DNA of 64,000 bases from Gammaproteobacteria bacterium (GTDB lineage: Bacteria > Pseudomonadota > Gammaproteobacteria > Pseudomonadales > Cellvibrionaceae): positions 104,989 to 168,988 of the forward strand of contig JAGKWO010000005.1 in assembly GCA_021151835.1 (NCBI GenBank). Reading direction: 5' to 3'. Of this stretch, positions 8,942-18,122 are shown piece after piece. The notes under the pieces were generated by a model that saw only the letters and a program-made list of their open reading frames with translations, had not been told where the DNA came from and made no database searches. Made by a program: the position numbers and the translations under genes. The first letter of the stretch is position 1; every line of letters begins with the position of its first letter.

Positions 8942-9721
8942 GTGGTAAAGATTACCTCCATTCCTGCATTTGAGAATAATTATTTCTGGGTTATTCAACC
9001 TGACCCGGCTCAAGATGTTGTTTTTGTTGTCGATCCGGGGGCTGCACAACCGGTGCTGGATTATCTGCACCGCCATCAATTAAAACTCGGGGCCATCCTG
9101 ATTACTCACCGCCACAACGACCATATTGGCGGTGTAAATGATTTGCTCAGGCTATACCCGGTCAGTGTCTATGGCCCACGCGCGGAGGCAATCCCACAAG
9201 TTACTGTTTACCTTGATGACAAGGACCAATTCGTGCTTGGCGGCCTCACTTTTCATATCATTGCGGTGCCTGGCCACACCTGGGAACACATCGCTTTTTA
9301 TCTTCCCCATCAGCAGATGCTCTTTTGCGGTGATGCCTTATTTGCCGGGGGTTGCGGCAGGCGTTTTGATGGTACGGCGGAAATCATGTGGGAGTCCCTG
9401 CAAAAACTCGCTGCACTACCTGATGATACCCGAATCTATTGCGCGCATGAGTACACCCTGTCAAACCTGCGGTTCGCTCTTGCTGTGGAACCTGACAACA
9501 TCGATTTACAGCACCGGTTCCTTCACGTTGAGCAGCTGCGAGCCCATCAGCAAATCACCCTGCCCTCCACAATTTTGTTGGAAAAACGAACAAATCCATT
9601 TTTGCGCTGTCAAGAGCATGGCGCACAAGTCTTCATAAAATCGCATTCAGGTGAAAACCCTGCCACAGCCGCTGAAGCGTTTGGTGCCTTGAGGGCCATT
9701 AAAGATAGTTGGCCAGCGTAA
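8942..9721 (+). CDS. gloB: Hydroxyacylglutathione hydrolase (glyoxalase II)
   Basis: Hydrolyses S-D-lactoylglutathione to D-lactate and glutathione in methylglyoxal detoxification. The metallo-beta-lactamase motif THRHNDHIGG and later metal ligands (VPGHTWEH, CGDALF, CAHEYT) are all present. I prefer the GTG start at 8942, giving the family-typical beginning VKITSIPAFENNYFW and 259 residues. In-frame ATGs at 8876 and 8906 would add up to 22 residues not seen in the family. A weak AAGAGA site precedes the GTG. The gene is divergent from the methyltransferase gene. Confidence 0.95.
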   Translation: MVKITSIPAFENNYFWVIQPDPAQDVVFVVDPGAAQPVLDYLHRHQLKLGAILITHRHNDHIGGVNDLLRLYPVSVYGPRAEAIPQVTVYLDDKDQFVLGGLTFHIIAVPGHTWEHIAFYLPHQQMLFCGDALFAGGCGRRFDGTAEIMWESLQKLAALPDDTRIYCAHEYTLSNLRFALAVEPDNIDLQHRFLHVEQLRAHQQITLPSTILLEKRTNPFLRCQEHGAQVFIKSHSGENPATAAEAFGALRAIKDSWPA

Positions 9722-10084
9722 GCGATAAAGTAGTCATAAACCCGTTTTGGGGACCGGTGAACACCTCTCACGCCATCTGTGATGGGTTGCGCTTATTCCA
9801 TATTAAGCATTGACCCGCCAAGGGGCAGCACCTAGAATCCGAAATCCACAGCCCCAAGGATGGCAGAAGGTAATCACTAATAGCCGTTGTTTGGCAAAAT
9901 AATAGGATAAAAATCCTAAGTTCCAAGCAAAAAGTCCGCAGGCTCCCTGCGTTTGGCCGTAACCAACCGACTTTCTACCAGCTGACTCGCTAATCGAAAA
10001 GTCATGATAAACAGCGTTGTCCAGGTTGCTGTAACTCGGCTTTGTAGAGTTACGCTGGAAAGTAAACTGATAAAAAGTGACCCT
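9722..10084 (+). other. Intergenic region before mltD
   Basis: These 363 bases contain no credible gene. A small hairpin (GTAACTC at 10031-10037 with GAGTTAC at 10047-10053) lies just before mltD and another (AGGAT/ATCCT) near 9915. No convincing promoter could be fixed. Confidence 0.5.
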
Positions 10085-11641
10085 ATGAACCAGAAAAATC
10101 GTTCCCATTTGCTGGCGTTAAGCCTGACGTCGATATGCATCCTGTCATTGGCCGGCTGTAGCTCCTTGAAAAAGACCGATGAAGTTACTGCTGATATTCC
10201 CCAGGTAATTCCCGCCGTTCCATCCGCAGAAACCCAACTGGGTGCCAAGCTCCGCGAACATACCGCCGACTACGGCAATCTTTGGGATGAAGTCACTGAG
10301 GGTTATGGTTTGCCAGCGGTGGGCGATGAGAAGGTCGCCAAACACCTGCGCTGGTATTCCAACAACCAAAAGTACCTGGATCGGGTAACAGAACAAAGTA
10401 AACCGTACCTGCACTACGTGGCGAATGAAATGCGGGAGAACGGACTGCCACTCGAGCTTGCCCTGTTACCGATTGTTGAAAGCGCTTATGACCCTTTTGC
10501 AAGCTCCCCCAGTAAAGCCTTGGGAATCTGGCAATTTGTTCCGCAAACCGGCCGCAATTTTGGCCTGAAACAGAATCAATGGTATGACGGCCGGCGCGAT
10601 GTGGTGGCCTCTACCGATGCCGCAGTACGCTATTTGAAACGCCTGAATACCATGTTTGATGGCGATTGGCTGCTGACAATTGCCGCTTATAACGCTGGTG
10701 AAGGCACCGTGCGCCGCGCCATTGAACGCAACCGTAAACAAGGTAAAGGGACGGACTTCTGGTCACTGCCGCTCTCGCAACAAACCCAATCCTATGTTCC
10801 GCAACTACTCGCCCTATCCAAAATAATTGCCGATCCGGAAAAATACGATCTCGAATTGAATGAGATCCCGAATAATCCCTACTTCACCACCGTAAACGTA
10901 AGCAGCCCGATTGACCTGGCGCAGGCTGCACGCATGGCCGATATAGATCCGAAAGAGCTGCGCAACCTGAATGCGGGTTACAACAAATGGATTACCGATC
11001 CAACCGGCCCGCACCAATTATTAGTGCCGATTGCGGATGCCGCCGAGTTTACCCTGACGCTGGATAAACTTCCGAAAGTTGCCCCGGTGAAAACATCCGG
11101 TGATTACAAAGTTAAAGCAGGTGATACCCTGGGTTCCATCGCCAAACGTTTTGGCACCAGCGTCTCGGCATTGCAAAATGCGAATAACCTTAAGGCCACG
11201 CAACAATTGAGCGTCGGGCAAAACCTGACCATTCCCGGCCAATCGCCATTGAGTTCTCCTTACGCCATTCAAGCAGAACAGGAAATCGCCCAGCGCAACC
11301 AGAAAAACACCGGGACTTATTACACCATCCAGGCCGGTGACAGTTTCTGGACTATTGCTAAAAAACACGGCACCAGCATCAATAACATCCTTAAATGGAA
11401 TGACCTGGCCAGCAATGCCAAGCTTAAGCCCGGGCAGAAACTGTTGGTGGTCAACAAAACTCCCGTGCAAGCGCAAGACAACAAAATTACCTATCAAATA
11501 AAATCGGGCGATACCTTGCACAAAATTGCCGATAAATTTGATGTGTCCAAAAAAGATATTCTTACCTGGAACAAAGTTAAGGATGAAAGTTACATCCATC
11601 CCGGCCAGGAATTAACGATTTTTTTAAGCGCAAAAAATTAA
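10085..11641 (+). CDS. mltD: Membrane-bound lytic murein transglycosylase D
   Basis: A lipoprotein that cleaves peptidoglycan glycan strands with formation of 1,6-anhydro-muramic acid. With the start at 10085 it has a lipoprotein signal peptide ending LSLAGC. The SLT domain follows, with the catalytic Glu in LLPIVESAYDPFA, then SKALGIWQFVPQTGR and IAAYNAGEGTVRRA. Three LysM modules occupy the C-terminal part (starting at GDYKVKAGDTL, TYYTIQAGDSF and TYQIKSGDTL), so it should bind glycan strands. It is 518 residues, slightly longer than E. coli MltD. An in-frame start at 10004 would put residues before the signal peptide and is rejected. Confidence 0.95.
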   Translation: MNQKNRSHLLALSLTSICILSLAGCSSLKKTDEVTADIPQVIPAVPSAETQLGAKLREHTADYGNLWDEVTEGYGLPAVGDEKVAKHLRWYSNNQKYLDRVTEQSKPYLHYVANEMRENGLPLELALLPIVESAYDPFASSPSKALGIWQFVPQTGRNFGLKQNQWYDGRRDVVASTDAAVRYLKRLNTMFDGDWLLTIAAYNAGEGTVRRAIERNRKQGKGTDFWSLPLSQQTQSYVPQLLALSKIIADPEKYDLELNEIPNNPYFTTVNVSSPIDLAQAARMADIDPKELRNLNAGYNKWITDPTGPHQLLVPIADAAEFTLTLDKLPKVAPVKTSGDYKVKAGDTLGSIAKRFGTSVSALQNANNLKATQQLSVGQNLTIPGQSPLSSPYAIQAEQEIAQRNQKNTGTYYTIQAGDSFWTIAKKHGTSINNILKWNDLASNAKLKPGQKLLVVNKTPVQAQDNKITYQIKSGDTLHKIADKFDVSKKDILTWNKVKDESYIHPGQELTIFLSAKN

Positions 11642-11670
11642 ATAAGCGATTTGTTCCTATCGAAACCCAA

Positions 11671-11697
11671 GGCCAGTCACAGACTGGCCTTTTTTAT
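11671..11697 (+). terminator. Intrinsic terminator after mltD
   Basis: An 8-bp perfect stem, GGCCAGTC with GACTGGCC (11671-11678, 11682-11689), has a 3-base loop and is followed by six Ts. Confidence 0.9.
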
Positions 11698-11720
11698 TAT
11701 CTGAAAACACAGTAAAGCAA

Positions 11721-11749
11721 TTAACAGCGGAACTTTATAAGTCTAGAAT
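11721..11749 (+). promoter_or_regulatory. Sigma70-type promoter of pgm
   Basis: TTAACA (11721-11726) and TAGAAT (11744-11749) are separated by exactly 17 bases, each one base off consensus. They lie between the mltD terminator and pgm, giving a leader of about 90 bases. Confidence 0.6.
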
Positions 11750-11845
11750 CTGCCTATCTTCATTCCTGTAACCGCATTTGGTTGGAATCAGTGCTGCCAA
11801 AAACACAATCAACTTTGCCTGACAAAAATTAACCAAGGAGTTTCT

Positions 11846-13486
11846 ATGTCCACGAGCCCATTGGCCGGCCAGCTTTTACCGCTGGATTTGCTAGTCGACC
11901 TGCCAAAATTAATTGATGCCTATTACGCCAACAAGCCGGATGTCGGGATTCCGGAACAGCGCGTCACCTTTGGCACCTCAGGTCATCGCGGCTCTTCCTT
12001 TACTACCAGCTTTAACGAAAATCACGTGCTGGCAATTAGTCAGGCTATTTACGATTACCGCACAAAAGAAGGTATTACCGGCCCGTTGTTCCTTGGTATA
12101 GACACCCATGCACTGTCCGAACCGGCACAAATCAGTGCGGTGGAAGTGCTCGCGGCAAATGGTGTGGACATCATGCTGGCCCAGGGTGGCGAATACACAC
12201 CTACCCCCGCCATTTCCCATGCAATCCTTACCTACAACCGTGGCCGCACTTCCGGGCTGGCAGACGGTATTGTTATTACTCCATCACATAACCCCCCAGA
12301 TAATGGCGGTTTTAAATACAACCCTCCCAACGGCGGCCCCGCTGACAGCGATATCACCAACTGGGTACAAGCGCGTGCAAACGAATTGCTGGAAAATAAT
12401 TTGCAGGGCGTAAAACGCATCGATTACCAACAAGCCATCAAACTCGCAACGACGCACAATTTTGATTACATCAATCATTACGTCAGCGACCTGTATAACG
12501 TAATTGATGTCGAGGCGATTCGCGGAGCCAATGTTCAAATCGGTGCGGACCCACTGGGTGGCGCCGGGGTAAATTACTGGAGCGCCATTGCTGAGCGCTA
12601 TCAATTAAATTTGAAAGTATTAAATACCGCCGTCGACAAAACCTTTTCGTTCATGACGGCAGATTGGGATGGAAAAATCCGCATGGACCCCTCTTCCGCT
12701 TACACCATGCAAGGCATGGTTGAACGCCGCAATTTATTCGATGTGGCGTTCGCGTGCGATGCCGACCATGATCGTCACGGCATAGTTACCCCTAGTGCGG
12801 GTTTGTTACCGCCCAATCATTACCTCGCCGTAGCAATTGAATATTTATTTCAACATCGCCCGCAATGGAAAGCAGATACTGCTATCGGTAAAACTGTGGT
12901 GAGCAGCGCAATGATTGATAAAGTGGCGCAAAAACTCGGGCGCCGTTTGTATGAAGTGCCCGTCGGTTTCAAATGGTTTGCACCGGGATTATTTGATGGC
13001 TCGCTGGGATTTGGCGGCGAGGAAAGTGCGGGAGCATCGTTCTTGCGTATCGACGGCAGCGTATGGGCCACCGATAAAGATGGCATCATTCCGTCACTGC
13101 TGGCAGCAGAAATCAAAGCAAAAACCGGCCGCGATCCTGGCGAGCGCTACAAAGCACTGGCTGACGAATTTGGCTATGCGGCTGAAGCCCGGGTTGAAGC
13201 GCCGGCAAATACGGCCCAGAAAAAAGCGCTATCAAAATTATCACCCGCGCAAATTACATCTACCGAGCTGGCTGGCGACAGGATAGAAACCATCCTCACC
13301 CATGCGCCGGGTAATAATGCCGCTATTGGTGGCATCAAAGTGATTAGCAACAGTGGATGGTTTGCGGCGCGCCCATCCGGAACAGAAGAAATTTATAAAA
13401 TTTATGCTGAGAGTTTTAAAGGCAAAGAGCATCTACAGGAATTGATTGCCGAGGCACAAACCATTGTCGATAAAGCTATTTCCTGA
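11846..13486 (+). CDS. pgm: Phosphoglucomutase, alpha-D-glucose phosphate-specific
   Basis: Interconverts glucose-1-phosphate and glucose-6-phosphate, linking glycogen and sugar-nucleotide synthesis to glycolysis. The N-terminal block TFGTSGHRGS, the phosphoserine loop TPSHNPPDNGG, the metal loop DADHDRHG, the sugar loop GGEESAGASF and the phosphate-binding RPSGTEEIYK are all visible. At 546 residues it matches the E. coli enzyme length of 546. An AAGGAG site precedes the ATG. The gene has its own promoter and terminator, so it is probably monocistronic. Confidence 0.97.
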   Translation: MSTSPLAGQLLPLDLLVDLPKLIDAYYANKPDVGIPEQRVTFGTSGHRGSSFTTSFNENHVLAISQAIYDYRTKEGITGPLFLGIDTHALSEPAQISAVEVLAANGVDIMLAQGGEYTPTPAISHAILTYNRGRTSGLADGIVITPSHNPPDNGGFKYNPPNGGPADSDITNWVQARANELLENNLQGVKRIDYQQAIKLATTHNFDYINHYVSDLYNVIDVEAIRGANVQIGADPLGGAGVNYWSAIAERYQLNLKVLNTAVDKTFSFMTADWDGKIRMDPSSAYTMQGMVERRNLFDVAFACDADHDRHGIVTPSAGLLPPNHYLAVAIEYLFQHRPQWKADTAIGKTVVSSAMIDKVAQKLGRRLYEVPVGFKWFAPGLFDGSLGFGGEESAGASFLRIDGSVWATDKDGIIPSLLAAEIKAKTGRDPGERYKALADEFGYAAEARVEAPANTAQKKALSKLSPAQITSTELAGDRIETILTHAPGNNAAIGGIKVISNSGWFAARPSGTEEIYKIYAESFKGKEHLQELIAEAQTIVDKAIS

Positions 13487-13523
13487 TCGACAACACGCAA
13501 GGAAATGCCAAAAAAACCAAATT

Positions 13524-13555
13524 AAAAAGCCGCTGGTACCAGCGGCTTTTTTTTG
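13524..13555. terminator. Bidirectional terminator between pgm and the pirin gene
   Basis: A perfect palindrome with 10-bp arms (13528-13547) is flanked by an A run before and a T run after, so it can stop transcripts from both convergent genes. Confidence 0.9.
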
Positions 13556-13582
13556 CAGACACCAAAGTTCAAAAAAGTTACC

Positions 13583-14437
13583 TTAAGCTGTTGGCAAGGG
13601 AATCCAATCTGTTTCGCCAGGTACCATAGTGAATCCACCATTACTCCAACGCTCACCTGCCGCGCGCACTTTTTCACGCGACGACGCCACAAAGTTCCAC
13701 AAAATAAAGCGATCACCCGCTAACGGCTCACCACCAAACAATATAATTCGCGCCCCCGCTTCTGTGTTTATAACGGCATCCTGATCCAATACACCGACAT
13801 GGAATTCAGGAATAGTTTCACCGTTAATTTTCACCTCGCCCTGCACGACATAAATCGCTATTTCCTGCTGCGGGAAATCCGGTTTGTATTCCGCGCCGAT
13901 GGCCAATTCCAGATCGAGATAAATCGTTTTGCTCGCGGTTTTTACCGGCGATGAAATACCAAACGCTTCACCAATTAATACCCGCCCTTTTATCCCCGCC
14001 AGATTAATTGCCGGAATACGTTCAGACGCATAATGCGCAAACGACGGATTGCAATCCTCCACTTCAGTTGGCAATGCCAGCCAGGTCTGGAGACCTTCCA
14101 CCGCCGTTTGATTTTCGCGCACATCCGCAGGCAAGCGCTCTGAATGGACAATACCGCTGCCCGCGGTCATCAAATTAATAGCACCCGGCTCAATACGTTG
14201 CACAATACCCAAACTATCGCGATGCATCATTGCACCGGAAAATAAATAGGTTACCGTCGCCAAACCAATATGCGGATGCTGGCGCACATCGCCCGCGGTA
14301 GTGCCCGCTTCAAAATGGGCAGGCCCCATGTGATCCACAAAAATAAACGGGCCTACGCGCTGCTTTAACCGCGATGGCAACAAACGCTTAACAGTGAATC
14401 CAATATCCTGGGTGCGAGGTGGAATTAATAAGGTCAT
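13583..14437 (-). CDS. Pirin family protein (bicupin)
   Basis: Two cupin domains form the protein. The N-terminal one carries the pirin signature: FIFVDHMGPAHFEAG, the metal-binding HPHIGLATVTYLFSG region, and MTAGSGIVHSE. Some bacterial pirins have quercetin 2,3-dioxygenase activity and others act as redox-sensing partners; neither can be assigned here. It lies 23 bases after a LysR gene on the same strand and beside a reductive detoxification pair, a grouping common in proteobacteria. It is 284 residues, of normal length. Confidence 0.92.
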   Translation of the reverse strand: MTLLIPPRTQDIGFTVKRLLPSRLKQRVGPFIFVDHMGPAHFEAGTTAGDVRQHPHIGLATVTYLFSGAMMHRDSLGIVQRIEPGAINLMTAGSGIVHSERLPADVRENQTAVEGLQTWLALPTEVEDCNPSFAHYASERIPAINLAGIKGRVLIGEAFGISSPVKTASKTIYLDLELAIGAEYKPDFPQQEIAIYVVQGEVKINGETIPEFHVGVLDQDAVINTEAGARIILFGGEPLAGDRFILWNFVASSREKVRAAGERWSNGGFTMVPGETDWIPLPTA

Positions 14438-14460
14438 TGATAGTTCCCGTTTTTAAAAGC

Positions 14461-15381
14461 TTACTGTGTATTCAAAATCGATTCCGTTTTAAATCGATTC
14501 TCCAAATGATTAAGCAATGCGGTTAAACGATAAGGCTGATATTTTCGTTGCTTATACACTGCATAAATCGGCGTTGACTGCCCCTGGTATTTTCCATCGA
14601 GCAAGGCGACCAGGCGCCCCTGGGCCAATTCTTCGGTTAAATCCAATGCTGATTTGTAGATAACGCCATGCCCCGCCAAGCCCCACCGCCGCACCACATC
14701 ACCATCGTTGGTATGGCGATTACCTTTGATCGGAATTTCAACACGCTTGTTGTCGCGATAAAAAATCCAGTGGTTGTAGGGGCGATCATTGCGGTAAAAA
14801 TACAGGCAATTGTGATGCACCAGATCTTCCAACGCTTCCAACGCCGGCATACGCGCAATATAGTCGGGAGAAGCAGCCAATATCCGGTGGTTATCACACA
14901 GCTTGCGCGCAATCAGCGATGAATCGCTTAACTCGCCATAACGAATCACCAGATCCAGATTGTCGCGATACAAATCCTGCATAAAATCGGAAAAATCCAG
15001 GCGCAAAATAATGCGCGGATACTGCTGCTGGAAATCATCCAGGATATCCAGCAATAAATGCCGCCCGAGGTCCGAGGGTAAACCAATACTGATTTCACCG
15101 GCAACCGCTGTTTGCAGGTTGCGCAACTCCGATTCCGCGTCGTCCAGTGCGCCCAGCGCTTGTTGTAAATAAGGAATTAAACTCTGCCCCGCCGCACTCA
15201 AATGCAAGCTGCGCGTGGTACGCTCCAGCAGGTTTACATCCAATGCCAGCTCCAGGCGTTTGATCGCCGCTGAAACAGCAGCATTGGTGATATTCAATTG
15301 CCGCGCAACCTCACTCATATTGCCGCTTTCGGCAACCCGCAAAAACAATTCGAGGTCCTGCAAGGAGTAAGCTTTGGTCAT
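14461..15381 (-). CDS. LysR family transcriptional regulator
   Basis: An N-terminal winged helix-turn-helix (LQDLELFLRVAESGNMSEVARQL, then NITNAAVSAAIKRLE) is followed by a substrate-binding domain from about residue 90. It is 306 residues. It is divergent from the alcohol dehydrogenase/ene-reductase pair across a 113-base gap with a LysR-like palindrome, and the pirin gene follows it. The likely role is control of this cluster in response to a quinone or unsaturated carbonyl compound; the ligand is an inference. Confidence 0.93.
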   Translation of the reverse strand: MTKAYSLQDLELFLRVAESGNMSEVARQLNITNAAVSAAIKRLELALDVNLLERTTRSLHLSAAGQSLIPYLQQALGALDDAESELRNLQTAVAGEISIGLPSDLGRHLLLDILDDFQQQYPRIILRLDFSDFMQDLYRDNLDLVIRYGELSDSSLIARKLCDNHRILAASPDYIARMPALEALEDLVHHNCLYFYRNDRPYNHWIFYRDNKRVEIPIKGNRHTNDGDVVRRWGLAGHGVIYKSALDLTEELAQGRLVALLDGKYQGQSTPIYAVYKQRKYQPYRLTALLNHLENRFKTESILNTQ

Positions 15382-15392
15382 TGCGCACCAAT

Positions 15393-15411
15393 TATCAAAA
15401 AATAGTTGATA
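15393..15411. promoter_or_regulatory. LysR-type operator between divergent genes
   Basis: TATCAA (15393-15398) and TTGATA (15406-15411) form an inverted repeat with a 7-base spacer, fitting the T-N11-A rule of LysR sites. A possible sigma70 promoter for the rightward genes (TTATCA at 15433, TAGACT at 15456, 17-base gap) follows. Confidence 0.5.
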
Positions 15412-15494
15412 GTCATTTAAGCAATATAGCGATTATCAAAAAAACATCTAGCCCCTAGACTGGCCGCAGTCGCAAATTAACCCAAGGAGTAGTT

Positions 15495-16514
15495 ATGAAA
15501 GCCGTTGCCCTCAAAGCCTATCTACCGATTTCCAACCCGGAATCCCTGCTGGATGTGAATCTCGATAAACCAACACCAACCGGACATGACTTATTGATTG
15601 CTGTGGACGCCATATCAGTCAATCCGGTGGACACCAAGGTGCGCAAACCCAAAGACAAAGTAGAGGAAAATTATCGCGTGCTGGGGTGGGACGCCGTTGG
15701 CCGGGTAGTCGCAACCGGTCCGGATGTCACCTTATTTAAAACCGGCGACCAGGTTTATTACGCCGGTGATATTTCACGCGCCGGCAGCAACAGTGAATTC
15801 CAGTTGGTGGATGAGCGGATTGTCGGCCGCAAACCCAAAAGCCTCAGCAATGCGCAGGCAGCCGCCATCCCGCTTACTGCGATTACTGCCTGGGAAGGAT
15901 TGTTTGATCGTTTGCACATTTCACAACACCAAAATGCCAAACCAAAAACATTATTAATTATTGGTGGTGCCGGTGGCGTTGGCTCCATTGCAATCCAGCT
16001 CGCCAAAGCATTAACCACTGTAAAAATTATCGCTACGGCTTCACGCCCTGAGTCTGCTGACTGGTGCAAAGCACTCGGGGCGGATCTGGTAATCGACCAC
16101 AGCAAATCATTTACTGACCAATTGAAAGCCTCCGGTATTAACGCTGTCGATTATATTTTTTGTTTGAACAATACCGACCAACATTGGGCATCGATAGCTG
16201 ATGCCATCAAACCCCAGGGCCATATTTGTTCCATCGTGGAGTTGAGTGGCCAGGTGGATTTGAACTTGTTGAAAAATAAATCGGTCAGTTTTAGCTGGGA
16301 ATTGATGTTTACCCGTTCGTTGTTCACCACTGACGATATTATTGAACAACATCACTTATTAAACCGTGTAGCTGAACTGATTGATGCAGGAAAATTAATC
16401 ACCACAGTAACCGAGGTATTAACGCCTATCAATGCCGCTAATTTGCGTAAAGCGCACGAAAAAATTGAAACGGGAAAAACTATTGGAAAAATAGTGTTGG
16501 AAAACTGGGTCTAA
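15495..16514 (+). CDS. Medium-chain alcohol dehydrogenase / quinone reductase-like oxidoreductase
   Basis: A 339-residue NADPH-dependent member of the zinc-type alcohol dehydrogenase-like family. The GroES-like N-terminal half includes VDAISVNPVDTKVR and GWDAVGRVVATG. The nucleotide-binding fold has LLIIGGAGGVGSIAIQLAKAL. The catalytic and structural zinc cysteines of classical enzymes are missing, as in quinone oxidoreductases. An AAGGAG site precedes the ATG. It lies 27 bases before the ene-reductase gene, probably in one operon. Reduction of quinones or enones is likely; the substrate is unknown. Confidence 0.9.
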   Translation: MKAVALKAYLPISNPESLLDVNLDKPTPTGHDLLIAVDAISVNPVDTKVRKPKDKVEENYRVLGWDAVGRVVATGPDVTLFKTGDQVYYAGDISRAGSNSEFQLVDERIVGRKPKSLSNAQAAAIPLTAITAWEGLFDRLHISQHQNAKPKTLLIIGGAGGVGSIAIQLAKALTTVKIIATASRPESADWCKALGADLVIDHSKSFTDQLKASGINAVDYIFCLNNTDQHWASIADAIKPQGHICSIVELSGQVDLNLLKNKSVSFSWELMFTRSLFTTDDIIEQHHLLNRVAELIDAGKLITTVTEVLTPINAANLRKAHEKIETGKTIGKIVLENWV

Positions 16515-16541
16515 ATCCGCATCGTATTCAGGAGAACACTG

Positions 16542-17654
16542 ATGAGCAATTCAAAATTATTTTCACCGCTGACACTGGGCGATCTTCAACTCAACAATCG
16601 TGTGCTGATGCCACCGCTTACCCGTTGCCGCTCAGCGCAGCCGGGAAATATCCCTACCGATTTAATGGCCACGTATTACGCACAACGCGCAAGTGCCGGG
16701 TTGATTATTACGGAAGCCACACAAATTTCACAACAAGGCCAGGGTTACTCGTTTACGCCGGGAATTCACTCCGCAGAGCAAGTGAAAGGTTGGAAAAAAG
16801 TGACTTCTGCCGTGCATGCACAAGGTGGGAAAATATTTGTGCAGCTGTGGCACGTAGGGCGTATGTCACACCCCAGCTTTCACAATGGCGCACTGCCTGT
16901 GGCGCCTTCCGCCGTTCCATTCCAGGGTCAGGTATGGGTTTATAACGAGAGCACCCACAGCGGTGAAAAGCTGGATTGCCCGACTCCGCGCGCGCTAAAC
17001 CGCGAAGAAATCCAGCACATTATTGAGGATTATCGAACCGCTGCCGCCAACGCCATTGCCGCCGGTTTTGATGGGGTAGAAATCCACGGTGCCAATGGTT
17101 ATTTGATCGATCAATTCCTGCGTACAACATCCAACCAACGCACCGATGAATACGGCGGTTCACAAGAAAACCGGTTGCGTTTTTTGAAAGAAGTAGTGAA
17201 TGCAGTTGTCGATGAAATTGGCGAGTCACGTGTAGGTATTCGCCTCGCCCCGTTCATTACCGCGCGCGGAATGAATTGCCCGGAAATTCTGGATACAATT
17301 CAGCAAGCGGCACAATTCCTCCAGCAAAAAAATCTCACCTACATTCACCTTGCTGAAGCTGATTGGGATGATGCACCGCAAATAGATGAAGAGTTCCGTC
17401 AAGAGCTGCGTCAAAACTTTACCGGAAAAATCCTGGTTACCGGAAAATACACCAAAGCGCGTGCCGAAACTATTTTGGAACAAGGTTATGCAGACATGGT
17501 GGGCTTTGGCAGACCTTTTATTTCCAACCCGGATTTACCACTACGCCTCGCCAATAACTGGCCATTGGCAGAATTAAACCCGAGCACGCTATTCGGTGGA
17601 AATCAGATCGGTTATACAGATTATCCTGAGTACCAGGCCTTGGAAACTGCCTGA
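16542..17654 (+). CDS. Alkene reductase, Old Yellow Enzyme family
   Basis: An FMN flavoprotein reducing activated C=C bonds, maleimides or nitroesters with NADPH. It is a 370-residue TIM barrel starting LFSPLTLGDLQLNNRVLMPPLTRCR. The substrate-binding region includes VEIHGANGYLIDQFLR, followed by TDEYGGSQENRLRFLKE, and the phosphate-binding end is VGFGRPFISNPDLP. The Cys in LTRCRS is the redox-tuning type seen in some bacterial members. Together with the upstream dehydrogenase and the divergent LysR it forms an electrophile-reduction module. Confidence 0.94.
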   Translation: MSNSKLFSPLTLGDLQLNNRVLMPPLTRCRSAQPGNIPTDLMATYYAQRASAGLIITEATQISQQGQGYSFTPGIHSAEQVKGWKKVTSAVHAQGGKIFVQLWHVGRMSHPSFHNGALPVAPSAVPFQGQVWVYNESTHSGEKLDCPTPRALNREEIQHIIEDYRTAAANAIAAGFDGVEIHGANGYLIDQFLRTTSNQRTDEYGGSQENRLRFLKEVVNAVVDEIGESRVGIRLAPFITARGMNCPEILDTIQQAAQFLQQKNLTYIHLAEADWDDAPQIDEEFRQELRQNFTGKILVTGKYTKARAETILEQGYADMVGFGRPFISNPDLPLRLANNWPLAELNPSTLFGGNQIGYTDYPEYQALETA

Positions 17655-17658
17655 AAAT

Positions 17659-17688
17659 AAAAGGGCCTGATTTGCTGCAGGCCCTTTT
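17659..17688. terminator. Terminator after the ene-reductase gene
   Basis: An 11-bp perfect stem (17659-17669 with 17678-17688), with an 8-base loop and A/T-ended arms, is placed between convergent genes and can serve both. Confidence 0.85.
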
Positions 17689-17705
17689 AAAACTAACTTG
17701 CACGG

Positions 17706-18101
17706 TTATGCAATCGTTGTGGTGATATTAAAATGCCCATGGGACAAAAGTTTATGGATCGGGCATTTTTCTACAATCCCGGCCAGTTGTTGCCGTTGCT
17801 CCTCACTCAAACTTCCAACAAATTCAATTTTCATTGCCAGATTATATTCACCCGCTTTTTCGTTGGAATCATCGCGCTCAATATCAATGTTGATTGATTC
17901 AACCGGTATTCCACGCCGCTTTGCAAACATCGTTAAGGTAATCGCTGTGCACGCCGCCAATGAGGAATCCAGTAAACCGTGCGGGTCTGGCGCGGTGTCC
18001 TCGCCACCCACCGCCGCTTTCACATCAGCAAATATTTCGTGGCCATCAATGCGTAATTGTTGACGATAAATGCCATCGCTCGCTTTTTCTAACTGAATCA
18101 T
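17706..18101 (-). CDS. OsmC family peroxiredoxin-like protein
   Basis: A 131-residue member of the OsmC/Ohr family of thiol peroxidases. Both conserved cysteines are present, one in SSLAACTAIT and one in VEKCPIHKLL. It is closer in its text to the short YhfA-type OsmC group than to Ohr, so organic hydroperoxide reduction is possible but not certain. It lies 21 bases after a glutaredoxin-like gene on the same strand. Confidence 0.9.
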   Translation of the reverse strand: MIQLEKASDGIYRQQLRIDGHEIFADVKAAVGGEDTAPDPHGLLDSSLAACTAITLTMFAKRRGIPVESINIDIERDDSNEKAGEYNLAMKIEFVGSLSEEQRQQLAGIVEKCPIHKLLSHGHFNITTTIA

Positions 18102-18122
18102 AACACCAACCTTACCGTTTCA

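Noticed and set aside
9138..9638. 166-residue frame inside gloB
   Set aside because: It is an overlapping frame on the same strand as a well-supported enzyme gene.
10004..10084. Earlier in-frame start for mltD
   Set aside because: It would place 27 residues before a normal lipoprotein signal peptide.
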